Assembly: GCF_002844555.1 (NCBI RefSeq) | Contig: NZ_PJNI01000001.1 | Location: 310,001-374,000 of the forward strand | DNA length: 64,000 bases | Direction of reading: 5' to 3' | DNA from: Brumimicrobium salinarum | GTDB lineage: Bacteria > Bacteroidota > Bacteroidia > Flavobacteriales_D > Crocinitomicaceae | Part shown: positions 56,716 to 64,000 of the stretch, in pieces | How positions within the stretch are numbered: the stretch's first letter is position 1 | Layout of the letters: every line of letters starts with the position of its first letter | The notes under the pieces: generated by a model | The model's database searches: none | Told to the model about the DNA's origin: nothing | The model's input: only the letters and a program-made list of their open reading frames with translations | Position numbers and translations under genes: made by a program

Positions 56716-57501
56716 ATGGATATTTGTGAAAAAACAACATTTTCAGAAGGAACCTATGATCGTCACCCTTGGGAATTAGCAAGAATTAAGGTTGTAGAAA
56801 ACATCTTAAAGAAAACCGTAAAAATAAAGTCAGGAGCACGTATTTTAGACCTTGGCTGTGGTGATGCTTATGTGGCTTTACAACTCTCCAAACAATTTTC
56901 TACTGCAAGTTTTCATTGTGTTGACACCGCATTTACTCCGGAAATTATCACAGAATTATCTGCTAACTTAGGTAAACACCCCATAAGCTTATACCCTTCT
57001 CTAGAAGATTTAAAAGCAGATCTTATTGCGCCTGTTGATGTCGTTTTACTATTAGATGTAATTGAGCACATTGAAGATGAAATTGGCTTTCTACAACATC
57101 TGCGTAACTCGGGTATTATTGATAAACACACGAAGGTAATCATTACAGTTCCAGCATTTCAGTATTTATTTAGTAATCACGATGTATATTTAAAACACTT
57201 TAGAAGGTATAACGCCAACCTCCTCAATAATCATCTTGAAAAAGCAGGTTTTAAAAGTGCTAAAACAGGATATTTTTTCATTTCTTTACTGTTTGTACGT
57301 TTACTTCAAAAAATGTTTATTAGAAATCGATCGGTTGACAAAGAAAAAGGTATAGGAGCGTACCAATCTAAAGGTATTTTAGATAAAATTATTGTGAATG
57401 TGCTTTATTTTGATTTCTTATTTGGGAAATTCTTTAGATTTTTTGGTTTAAGAATTCCTGGACTATCTTGCTTTTCAATATGTCGTATACAGCAATCATA
57501 A
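56716..57501 (+). CDS. SAM-dependent class I methyltransferase
   Basis: The 261-residue protein has the SAM-binding motif I ILDLGCGDAYVALQLS (about 43-58), then VVLLLDVIEHIEDEIGFL (motif II and the acidic site). It resembles Methyltransf_23/UbiG-like enzymes acting on lipid or sugar substrates. The C-terminal half has a hydrophobic stretch. Its 3' end overlaps the GT2 start by 22 bases. Confidence 0.85.
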   Translation: MDICEKTTFSEGTYDRHPWELARIKVVENILKKTVKIKSGARILDLGCGDAYVALQLSKQFSTASFHCVDTAFTPEIITELSANLGKHPISLYPSLEDLKADLIAPVDVVLLLDVIEHIEDEIGFLQHLRNSGIIDKHTKVIITVPAFQYLFSNHDVYLKHFRRYNANLLNNHLEKAGFKSAKTGYFFISLLFVRLLQKMFIRNRSVDKEKGIGAYQSKGILDKIIVNVLYFDFLFGKFFRFFGLRIPGLSCFSICRIQQS

Positions 57502-58205
57502 TTCCTTGTTACAATGAAGCTGAAAGGCTTGATGTAGAATTATTTACAGATTTTTTAAATCGGTTTGCCACATTTTCTTTAATTTTTGTTGATGATGGAA
57601 GTAAAGATAAAACACTTGAAAAGTTAGAAGAAATTAAAACTTCGACTCCACAACGGGTTAAAATAATTAGCAACAAAATAAACCGTGGGAAGGCTGAAGC
57701 TGTAAGAAATGGAATACTTACAGCTTATGCGACAGGTGACTTTCAACAATTTGGTTTTTTAGATGCAGATTTATCAACTCCCTTTTCTGAATTTACAGAT
57801 ATTACCGACTATATGGTAAACAACAATAAAAAAGCTGTTTTTGGATCTAGATTAAAATTAGAAGACGCCAAAATTGTGCGTTCTCCATTGCGACACATTA
57901 TAGGAAGAATAATTGCTGCATTTATTCGAATGACGATAAATACTCCTTTTTATGATACCCAGTGTGGAGCAAAAGTTTTTACAAGTGATATTATTGAAGT
58001 TGCTTTTAACAAACCTTTTATTTCTAGATGGTTATTTGATGTTGAGATTATTTTGAGATTAAAAAAACATTGGAAAAAAGATTTTGGTGACCTTTTGTAT
58101 GAATATCCAATTAAAGAATGGAATCAAGTTGATGGATCAAAAATTAGGTTTATAGATATGATTAAAATTCCTTTCGAACTACTGAAAATCAAAATTAAAA
58201 AATAG
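57480..58205 (+). CDS. GT2 glycosyltransferase, dolichyl-phosphate glucosyltransferase type
   Basis: From ATG 57480 the protein is 241 residues: GT-A fold with AIIIPCYNEAERLDVELF, the DxD-type LDADLSTPF, and TPFYDTQCGAKVF. No membrane anchor is present. It would load a sugar onto undecaprenyl phosphate for a membrane GT-C such as the YfhO-like protein two genes upstream. The start at 57468 is an alternative; the domain begins at 57480. Confidence 0.88.
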   Translation: MSYTAIIIPCYNEAERLDVELFTDFLNRFATFSLIFVDDGSKDKTLEKLEEIKTSTPQRVKIISNKINRGKAEAVRNGILTAYATGDFQQFGFLDADLSTPFSEFTDITDYMVNNNKKAVFGSRLKLEDAKIVRSPLRHIIGRIIAAFIRMTINTPFYDTQCGAKVFTSDIIEVAFNKPFISRWLFDVEIILRLKKHWKKDFGDLLYEYPIKEWNQVDGSKIRFIDMIKIPFELLKIKIKK

Positions 58206-58607
58206 GATATTTTTCTTTCAAAAAGTTTTGAAAAGATAAGTTTGCCCTTTAAAATCGCAACAAATATTGCTGAAAACTAATTAATTAATTGGGTTACCAA
58301 GATTAAGTCATAATTATTTAAAAAGAGATTCCTCGTCGTCCCGAGTTCTCGGGACTCCATCGGAATGACAGGTTTTCGTTGGCTTGGCCGGGGTAAAATT
58401 TAACACTAGATAAAATTAATTGATACGATTCTCGGCTGTAATTATTGAAAAAATACAACCATAAAACTAGTGATTAACGACCGATCTTGGTAGCCCAGCT
58501 AGTTAATTCAAATTTATAACAGAGACGAACATGTTCTCATACAATCTCAATTTTAAAACAACGGCGATTAACTTTACTTTAAATGTTTACCTTTATCTTT
58601 TTATAAG
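58206..58607. other. 402-bp gene-free stretch
   Basis: It contains a palindromic repeat (58325-58372) and a possible -7 box TACCTTTA at 58588-58595 before the RDD gene. I see no gene in it. Confidence 0.6.
58325..58372. repeat. Palindrome-centred intergenic repeat
   Basis: GAGATTCCTCGTC leads into GTCCCGAG-TT-CTCGGGAC (58338-58355) and then CATCGGAATGACAG. The layout GAGATTCCTC-palindrome-GGAATGACA resembles a short intergenic repeat I have seen in other Bacteroidota genomes, but I cannot confirm other copies here. Confidence 0.6.
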
Positions 58608-59402
58608 ATGCAAAAACTAAAACTCAAAACCGATCAAAATGTGCCCATTGAGGTGGAATTGGCTTCAATAGGTCAACGTTTACTCGCTGTGTTTTTAGAT
58701 ATTGCTATACTTATTGCTTATTTGTTGGTCATGTCATTAGTAATTATGATGATATTTTCATCACAATTTAACCTTTTGGAATATCAGTTTTTTGACTTTT
58801 GGTCTATTCTTTTTATGTTGGTGGTTTACATACCATTTGCACTTTATACGCCACTTATGGAATATTTTACGAAAGGTCAAACCATAGGTAAAATGGCAAT
58901 AGGCATTCGTGTTTCAAAAATTAATGGAGAAAATGCAACCTTTCGAGATTGCTTCACTCGCTGGCTTTTTAGACCGTATGAATTATATATTTTATTATTA
59001 TTTAATGGAGGTTTCTTCGTTTTTATTGCGTCTTTCTTTTTTGACACACTTATAGGTGCTATTTCCAATAAAAATCAACGTATTGGTGACTTTATGGCTA
59101 ATACTGTTGTAATTAGACAGAAACCCAAACAAGTCTACACGATAAAACAAATTCTAGCCATTCAAAATAAGAAAGAGTACATACCGAAATATTTAGGTAT
59201 TACACAATACACTGATGAAGATATGATGTTGGTAAAACATGTACTTACACGTATGAAAAAACATGATAATAAGGCCACGAGAGAAGTGGCTATTCAATTA
59301 GCTGATAAAATTGCAGAAGACTTAAAATTAGAAGAAATACCTACAAAAAAACTGCAATTTTTAAAAACAGTATTAAAAGATTACATCGTTTTAACCCGAT
59401 AA
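58608..59402 (+). CDS. RDD family membrane protein
   Basis: The 264-residue protein has the RDD motif near its start (QRLLAVFLDIAILIAYLLV), several membrane segments up to about 160 and a helical cytoplasmic tail. RDD proteins in Bacteroidota normally sit with the SpoIIM-MoxR-DUF58 cluster. Here the gene is about 4 kb away on the same strand with three glycan genes between, so it probably belongs to the same system. It is 3 bases before rsmI. Confidence 0.88.
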   Translation: MQKLKLKTDQNVPIEVELASIGQRLLAVFLDIAILIAYLLVMSLVIMMIFSSQFNLLEYQFFDFWSILFMLVVYIPFALYTPLMEYFTKGQTIGKMAIGIRVSKINGENATFRDCFTRWLFRPYELYILLLFNGGFFVFIASFFFDTLIGAISNKNQRIGDFMANTVVIRQKPKQVYTIKQILAIQNKKEYIPKYLGITQYTDEDMMLVKHVLTRMKKHDNKATREVAIQLADKIAEDLKLEEIPTKKLQFLKTVLKDYIVLTR

Positions 59403-59405
59403 AAT

Positions 59406-60086
59406 ATGAGTAAATTATACGTTGTTCCCACCCCAATTGGCAATTTAGAAGACATCACTTTACGTGCTTTACGTGTGCTCAAAGAAGCCGATTTTATTTT
59501 GGCTGAAGACACCCGAACTACGGGAAAACTGCTAAAACATTATGAAATTTCAAATCAATTAATGTCATTTCATATTCATAATGAACACAAAACGGTAGAA
59601 CGTGTAGTTGATCAAATTAAAGCCGCTGGATCTGCTGCCATTGTTTCTGATGCGGGAACACCTTCTATTTCTGATCCTGGGTTTTTATTGATTAGAGAAT
59701 GTATTGCCAACGACATTGAGGTAATTTGCTTACCTGGACCTTCCGCTATTATTCCTGCAATTGTAGGTTGCGGATTTCCATGCGATAGCTTTGTTTTTGA
59801 AGGTTTTCTTCCGCATAAAAAAGGCCGACAAACCATGTGGAAAACCATTGCTGAAGAACAAAAATCTGTTGTGTTATATGAATCACCTCATCGTTTGATC
59901 AAAGCACTCAAAGAAATGACAGAATTTCTAGCAGAAGATCGTCAGATTTGTGTAGCGAGGGAAATTTCAAAAATTCACGAAACTTTTCACCGTGGAACAG
60001 CTGTGGAATTATTAGAATATTTCGAGAAAAATCCTCCAAAAGGAGAGATTGTGATTGTGATTAGTGCGCAAAAAAAGAGAAAATAA
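59406..60086 (+). CDS. rsmI: 16S rRNA (cytidine-1402-2'-O)-methyltransferase
   Basis: The 226-residue tetrapyrrole-methylase-fold protein begins LYVVPTPIGNLEDITLRA and has EDTRTTGKLLKHY, then VSDAGTPSISDPG and GPSAIIPAIVGCG. It methylates C1402 of 16S rRNA with SAM. It follows the RDD gene closely. Confidence 0.95.
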   Translation: MSKLYVVPTPIGNLEDITLRALRVLKEADFILAEDTRTTGKLLKHYEISNQLMSFHIHNEHKTVERVVDQIKAAGSAAIVSDAGTPSISDPGFLLIRECIANDIEVICLPGPSAIIPAIVGCGFPCDSFVFEGFLPHKKGRQTMWKTIAEEQKSVVLYESPHRLIKALKEMTEFLAEDRQICVAREISKIHETFHRGTAVELLEYFEKNPPKGEIVIVISAQKKRK

Positions 60087-60242
60087 GATTTATCTAAAGG
60101 AAAGTCTCGAAAGTTCTTTTCCTATTTCTTAAATCTTCCCAATACTTTTCTAATCGGTTTCATCCCAAGAACAAACATTTGGACATTCAATATAGTTTTT
60201 CACTTTTTTTCATTGCCAAAAAAAGTAAAACAAAAATGTCTA

Positions 60243-60382
60243 GCCCCTGGAAAACCTTTTACCCACTAAGTCTTCACTTCCGAAAAAATTAAAAACTTGG
60301 CTCGTGCCTCACCTTCAAACACTTTAATTTTTTTATGGAAGAATGAAGACTAGTGGGTCCCAAACGTGGTTTTCCTAAGGGC
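60243..60382. repeat. Long imperfect inverted repeat (MITE-like)
   Basis: The arms are 60243-60294 and 60323-60382. The left begins GCCCCTGGAAAACC and the reverse complement of the right begins GCCCTTAGGAAAACC. Both then run through ACCCACTA, GTCTTCA and AAAAATTAAA. About 28 bases separate the arms. It has no ORF. It may be a non-autonomous element or a structured RNA. Confidence 0.6.
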
Positions 60383-60557
60383 AGCTAAAAAAACAATGAC
60401 TTTCGAAAAGTAATTCTCTAATATTCAAATTCATCACAATGTCTTTAGATTGAAAATAAACTAAAACTTTAAAGAGATTATTTAAGACGCTATTGAAAAT
60501 TTACAATAGTAAACATTACTTTATTTACTATTCAGGTAATGAGGTTCTTTAAAATAC

Positions 60558-60565
60558 TATTTTTG
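60558..60565 (+). promoter_or_regulatory. -7 promoter box of the oxidoreductase gene
   Basis: TATTTTTG fits TAnnTTTG, 60 bases before the ATG at 60626. Confidence 0.5.
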
Positions 60566-60625
60566 TAATAACTTGATTTGATCAATTTTTTCCAACATCA
60601 ATAATTAAATCAAAACACTAAAAAA

Positions 60626-61651
60626 ATGACGAAACAAGCCATACAATTAAAGAAATACGGAACTCCAAAAGAAGCTTTTTCTTTTGAGGAATTATCAATT
60701 CCAGAACCTTCAGAAGACGAAGTTCAAATTGAAGTAGAGCGTTTTGGAATTAACTATGCCGATGTAATGGCACGGGAAGGAAATTATCGTGAAGCTCCTC
60801 CTCTACCATGTGTTTTAGGGTATGAGGTTGTTGGAAAGGTAACTAAAGTTGGAAAAGATAGTCCACAAGAGTTACTTGGCAAACGTGTGGTTGCTTTTAC
60901 ACGTTTTGGTGGTTATAGTCAGTGTGTGAATACAAAACACATGGCTGTTGCAGAAATTGGCGATTACGATGGAAATAAAGCCTTGTGTTTGGCCACGCAA
61001 TATGTAACGGCTTTTTATATGAGTCATGTTGCAACAACGATTCAAAAAGGAGATAACGTATTGATTCACGCCGCTGCCGGAGGAGTTGGAACAGCTCTAA
61101 TTCAACTGTTACGCAATAAAGGAGTTAATATTATCGCCAAAACAGGAAGTGATGATAAAATTCAATACTTAAAAGACTTGGGGGTTGATCACATTGTGAA
61201 TTACAATAAAGGTGATTACGCAGCACAAGTACAAAGCATTCTTAAAAAAGAACGGATTGATGTTTCTTTTAACCCTGTTGCAGGTTCTACTTTTAAAAAA
61301 GACTGGAAACTACTCGGCTGTACAGGTTCACTTGTCCTTTTTGGTGGAAGTGAACGTTCGGGAAAAAAATGGGGAATGCTTTCCACTTTGAATTTCGTTC
61401 GAAAAATGGGAATTATCATTCCAATTACTTTAATGATGCGTTCAAAAAGTATTATTGGAATTAACATGTTGAAAGTGGGTGATTTTAAACCGAAAGTTTT
61501 ACAACATTGCATTCAAGAATTAGTCAAACTAGCGATAAATAGTGAAATAGATCCGCAAGTTGGTGCTGTTTATAACGCCAAAGAAATCGGTGAAGCACAT
61601 GCGTTTTTGGCCTCTGGAAAATCCACTGGAAAAGTTGTTTTAGAATGGTAA
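60626..61651 (+). CDS. Medium-chain quinone-oxidoreductase-like enzyme
   Basis: The 341-residue protein has the GroES-like part (about 1-120) and the Rossmann part with HAAAGGVGTALIQLLR (about 148-163). It lacks the zinc-binding cysteine set, as in the NADPH:quinone reductase and VAT1-like group. Substrate is unknown, perhaps small quinones or enones. It is followed by a GT4 gene 9 bases on. Confidence 0.85.
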   Translation: MTKQAIQLKKYGTPKEAFSFEELSIPEPSEDEVQIEVERFGINYADVMAREGNYREAPPLPCVLGYEVVGKVTKVGKDSPQELLGKRVVAFTRFGGYSQCVNTKHMAVAEIGDYDGNKALCLATQYVTAFYMSHVATTIQKGDNVLIHAAAGGVGTALIQLLRNKGVNIIAKTGSDDKIQYLKDLGVDHIVNYNKGDYAAQVQSILKKERIDVSFNPVAGSTFKKDWKLLGCTGSLVLFGGSERSGKKWGMLSTLNFVRKMGIIIPITLMMRSKSIIGINMLKVGDFKPKVLQHCIQELVKLAINSEIDPQVGAVYNAKEIGEAHAFLASGKSTGKVVLEW

Positions 61652-61660
61652 ATTAAGAAT

Positions 61661-62734
61661 TTGAAACCCAGAATTGTCATATTCGCTCCTTATCCAAAAG
61701 GAACTGCGCCTTCTCAGCGTTTTCGTTTTGAACAGTATTTGCCTTTACTTGAAGAAGCAGGTTATGAAATCGTTTATAAAAGCTTTTTAGATCAACAAAC
61801 GTGGAGTTTATTGTATCAAGAAGGAAAATACCTCAACAAAGCTTGGGGACTTTCAAAAAGTTTTTTCAAGCGCTGGAGAGATGTTTTTCAATTAAGGAAA
61901 AACGATATACTTTTTGTCCATAGAGAAATGTCGCATGTTGGACCACCCATTTTTGAATGGTTTGTGTCAAAAGTTCTCCGTAAGAAATATATCTATGATT
62001 TCGACGATGCGATTTGGTTGCCCAATTATAGCGAAGTCAACGCAAAAGTTCACCGATTAAAAGCCTATTGGAAAGTTAAATACTGCATGAAATGGGCACA
62101 TCAATTAACGGTTGGAAACGAATATTTAGCCAATTATGCTCAAACTTTCAACAATAATATATCGATCATTCCAACAACCATAGATTTAGAGAATCACCAT
62201 AATTTAACGACCAATTACGATAAAAATCCTGTTGTAATCGGCTGGACAGGAACACAAACTACCTTAAGATATTTAGATGAACTTATTCCTGTTTTATCTG
62301 AATTAGAAAAAGAATATGATTTTGTTTTTCGCGTAATTTCCAATGAAAAACCGCAATTCGATTTAAAGTCTCTTGAGTTTATCCCTTGGAATAAGACCAC
62401 AGAAATAAAGGATTTAGCCGAAATTCAAATTGGCGTGATGCCACTTGTAGAAGATCAATGGTCGAAAGGTAAATGTGGATTTAAAGCCTTGCAATACATG
62501 GCGCTCGGAATTCCCTCCATTTTGTCTCCTGTAGGTGTGAATAACAAAATAGTTAAAGATGGTCTAAACGGCTATCTATGCTCTTCTACTGATGAATGGA
62601 AAGCGCGTTTGGTGGCTTTAATTACTAATCCCGAACTGCGGAAGTCAATTGGTCAAGCTGGAAGAAAAACCGTGGAGGAAAAGTATTCTGTGGAAAGTAA
62701 TTATGGAAAGTATTTGGAGGTTTTGGGTGGGTGA
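61661..62734 (+). CDS. GT4 family glycosyltransferase
   Basis: From TTG 61661 the protein is 357 residues. It has a GT-B fold with VIFAPYPKGTAPSQRFRFEQ, the acceptor side IYDFDDAIWLPNYS, and the donor side VIGWTGTQTTLRYLDELIP and KALQYMALGIPSILSP. No ATG is available before PRIVIFAPYP, so TTG is the likely start. It may extend a surface glycan. A long palindrome follows. Confidence 0.88.
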   Translation: MKPRIVIFAPYPKGTAPSQRFRFEQYLPLLEEAGYEIVYKSFLDQQTWSLLYQEGKYLNKAWGLSKSFFKRWRDVFQLRKNDILFVHREMSHVGPPIFEWFVSKVLRKKYIYDFDDAIWLPNYSEVNAKVHRLKAYWKVKYCMKWAHQLTVGNEYLANYAQTFNNNISIIPTTIDLENHHNLTTNYDKNPVVIGWTGTQTTLRYLDELIPVLSELEKEYDFVFRVISNEKPQFDLKSLEFIPWNKTTEIKDLAEIQIGVMPLVEDQWSKGKCGFKALQYMALGIPSILSPVGVNNKIVKDGLNGYLCSSTDEWKARLVALITNPELRKSIGQAGRKTVEEKYSVESNYGKYLEVLGG

Positions 62735-62762
62735 TGTTTGAAAATAAATAAACGTAACAATA

Positions 62763-62812
62763 CCATAAAACAGGTAGAAATGCACGGCCGTGAATCTCTA
62801 CCTGTTTTATGG
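62763..62812. terminator. Long palindrome between convergent genes
   Basis: CCATAAAACAGGTAGA (62763-62778) pairs perfectly with 62797-62812, and CACGGCCGTG (62783-62792) sits in the middle. It lies between the stops of the GT4 and M42 genes and could end both transcripts, although no T tract follows. The centre resembles widespread palindromic repeats of the CACGGCCGTG type. Confidence 0.6.
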
Positions 62813-62818
62813 CGATAA

Positions 62819-63871
62819 CTATTTAAACTCCCAATCATACCCATCTATTTCCGAAACACAAGCAATCAACAAATCAATACTGCGTTGAATATCTTCTTTG
62901 TGTGCCATTTCAATCACTTGATGTAAATGTCTTGTGGGAATTGAAATTGCTCCAGCTACTGAACCTCCTTCGGTCATGCGCTGAATTCCAGCAGTATCTG
63001 TTCCTCCAGCAGTAAGAATTTCAGGTTGCCATTTAATGTTGTGACTGTCTGCAGTTTTTTTCATGTATTCAACCATTCTAAAGTCGGCAATAGTTGACGC
63101 ATCCATAATTTTAATGGCTGTTCCTTCTCCTAAAGAAGTGATTTTTTCATGCGCTGCTGCTCCAGGTAAATCGTAGGCAATTGTGGTGTCTAATCCAAAT
63201 CCAAAATCGGGTTTAATGTTTAAAGCGGCAACATTCGCTCCTCTAATTCCTACTTCTTCTTGAACAGTAAATACGCCATAAACGTCATAAGGAACTTCTT
63301 TGTCTTTGAGGTTTTTTAAAGTTTCAATTAAAATAAAAACCGCCAAACGATTATCTAAAGATTTTGAATTTACACAGTCACCCATTTCCACAAAAGAGCG
63401 TTCTCTTGTAATTGGATCTCCAACTTTTATCAATGCCTCAACTTCCTCCTTAGATCGACCCGTGTCAATGAAAAAGTCCGTTGTTTTTGGATTCTTCTTG
63501 CGCTCTTCTGGTGACATTACATGAATAGGTTTGGCCGCCATTACGCCTAAAACATCTTCTTTTCCATGAATTAAAACACGCTGAGCTGTCAATGTTTTTG
63601 GATCAAATCCACCCAAGGTGTGAAAACGAATAAATCCTTTGTCGTCAATATGCGTTACAATGAAACCAATTTCGTCCATGTGTGCACCAATCATTACTTT
63701 CTTGTCAGATTTTCCGCGTTTTATGGCGTAGATATTTCCCATATTATCGAGTTCCACCTCATCGACAAGTGGTTTTATTTCATCTAAAATTAAGCTGCGT
63801 ATTTTTTGTTCGTATCCTGGTGCTCCAGGTGCTTGACAAACTTTTTCAAGTAAAGATAAATTCAAACTCAT
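62819..63871 (-). CDS. M42 family metallopeptidase
   Basis: The 350-residue protein has the two-metal site residues: IGAHMDEIGF, SLDNRLAVF, FTVQEEVGIRGA, FGLDTT and the C-terminal HLHQVIEMAHKED. It fits glutamyl or broad aminopeptidases of the M42 family that trim peptides in the cytoplasm. Its ATG overlaps the TGA of the upstream gene by 2 bases (ATGA). Confidence 0.93.
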   Translation of the reverse strand: MSLNLSLLEKVCQAPGAPGYEQKIRSLILDEIKPLVDEVELDNMGNIYAIKRGKSDKKVMIGAHMDEIGFIVTHIDDKGFIRFHTLGGFDPKTLTAQRVLIHGKEDVLGVMAAKPIHVMSPEERKKNPKTTDFFIDTGRSKEEVEALIKVGDPITRERSFVEMGDCVNSKSLDNRLAVFILIETLKNLKDKEVPYDVYGVFTVQEEVGIRGANVAALNIKPDFGFGLDTTIAYDLPGAAAHEKITSLGEGTAIKIMDASTIADFRMVEYMKKTADSHNIKWQPEILTAGGTDTAGIQRMTEGGSVAGAISIPTRHLHQVIEMAHKEDIQRSIDLLIACVSEIDGYDWEFK

Positions 63872-64000
63872 TTTCTATCGTTTTTAGGCTTTCTACTTTC
63901 TCTTTGTGGTCTTTTTGGTAAAGGATTTTCATTAATTTCTTTAATAAACTTACGCGTTCTGTAAATATCAACTGCTAAATATATAGCACTGCGCATAGAC
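63868..64000 (-). CDS. 3' end of an unrecognised gene, cut by the window edge
   Basis: Reading from the window edge on the minus strand, the frame SMRSAIYLAVDIYRTRKF, then NPLPKRPQRE and a Lys/Arg-rich tail, ends at TGA 63868-63870. The stop overlaps the M42 start, so the two genes are coupled. The body of the gene lies beyond 64000 and I do not recognise the tail. Confidence 0.6.
   Translation of the reverse strand, partial: SMRSAIYLAVDIYRTRKFIKEINENPLPKRPQRESRKPKNDRK

Larger units (their letters stand above)
60087..60625. other. 539-bp gene-free stretch with a large inverted-repeat element
   Basis: A 140-bp imperfect hairpin (60243-60382) fills the middle. A TATTTTTG -7 box lies at 60558-60565. 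I see no coding region or RNA gene in it. Confidence 0.6.

Noticed and set aside
58338-58355. Reading the GTCCCGAG palindrome as a terminator of the GT2 gene
   Set aside because: It lies about 130 bases after the stop, has only a two-base loop and no T tract; a repeat is more likely.
1-64000. tRNA, rRNA, CRISPR or prophage content
   Set aside because: I scanned intergenic stretches for TTCGA-type T-arms, repeat-spacer patterns and integrase or capsid-like proteins and saw none; a tRNAscan or CRISPR search would be the decisive check.

Overview
The window is AT-rich DNA from a member of the Bacteroidota, most likely Flavobacteriia/Flavobacteriales (possibly near Crocinitomicaceae). The evidence is: repeated -7 promoter boxes of the TAnnTTTG type in front of many genes; a type IX secretion (T9SS) C-terminal sorting domain; many short-signal lipoproteins; a fused PaaZ; tandem small rhodaneses; and a SpoIIM/DUF4129/DUF4350/MoxR/DUF58 membrane operon. 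I saw no rRNA, tRNA, CRISPR array, phage module or intact transposase.

Layout. 0.25-10.6 kb is mostly on the minus strand: an outer-membrane porin, a Crp/Fnr regulator, a thioesterase with a MATE pump, a glycosyltransferase, a small MscS channel, twin rhodaneses, serS, a LolC/E-type permease and rbfA. 10.7-17.1 kb is on the plus strand: an MsbA-like ABC exporter, an SPFH protein, an orphan TonB-plug protein, a beta-CASP RNase-like hydrolase and a lipoprotein. 17.1-32.7 kb is mixed: an SDR/KtrA/cystathionine gamma-synthase operon, a HisKA_2 kinase, asd, an XRE regulator with a clear inverted-repeat operator, a lamin-tail-domain surface protein, paaZ, polA, a GDPD and lplA.

32.8-38.5 kb is the unusual part. 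It is a rearranged array made of a truncated T9SS-exported lipase-like protein, a second orphan copy of its sorting domain, and five related small lipoprotein genes in series. Adjacent frames are joined by overlapping or abutting stop and start codons. Three of the lipoproteins share almost identical DNA in their first part and then diverge. One is frameshifted at a TA repeat, one is reduced to a fragment, and the leader peptide at the upstream end carries a stop codon. My inference is a decayed or recombining effector/immunity-type locus, by analogy with lipase effectors and their duplicated lipoprotein immunity proteins. This is not proven.

38.6-44.1 kb holds a CoA-disulfide reductase/rhodanese fusion and the purN-RidA-TPR-fRMsr-lipoprotein run. 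44.2-49.5 kb holds a TPR histidine kinase, a bile-acid-symporter-family transporter flanked by inverted REP-like repeats, and SpoIIM. 47.7-54.5 kb is the SpoIIM/DUF4129/DUF4350/MoxR/DUF58 operon. Two of its genes have apparent one-base homopolymer contractions (T7 near 49500, A7 near 53760). A YfhO-like membrane protein, a methyltransferase and a GT2 follow, then an RDD protein with rsmI, a quinone-oxidoreductase-like enzyme, a GT4, an M42 peptidase and a partial gene at the right edge. Several intergenic regions carry palindromic or inverted elements that genes do not explain.
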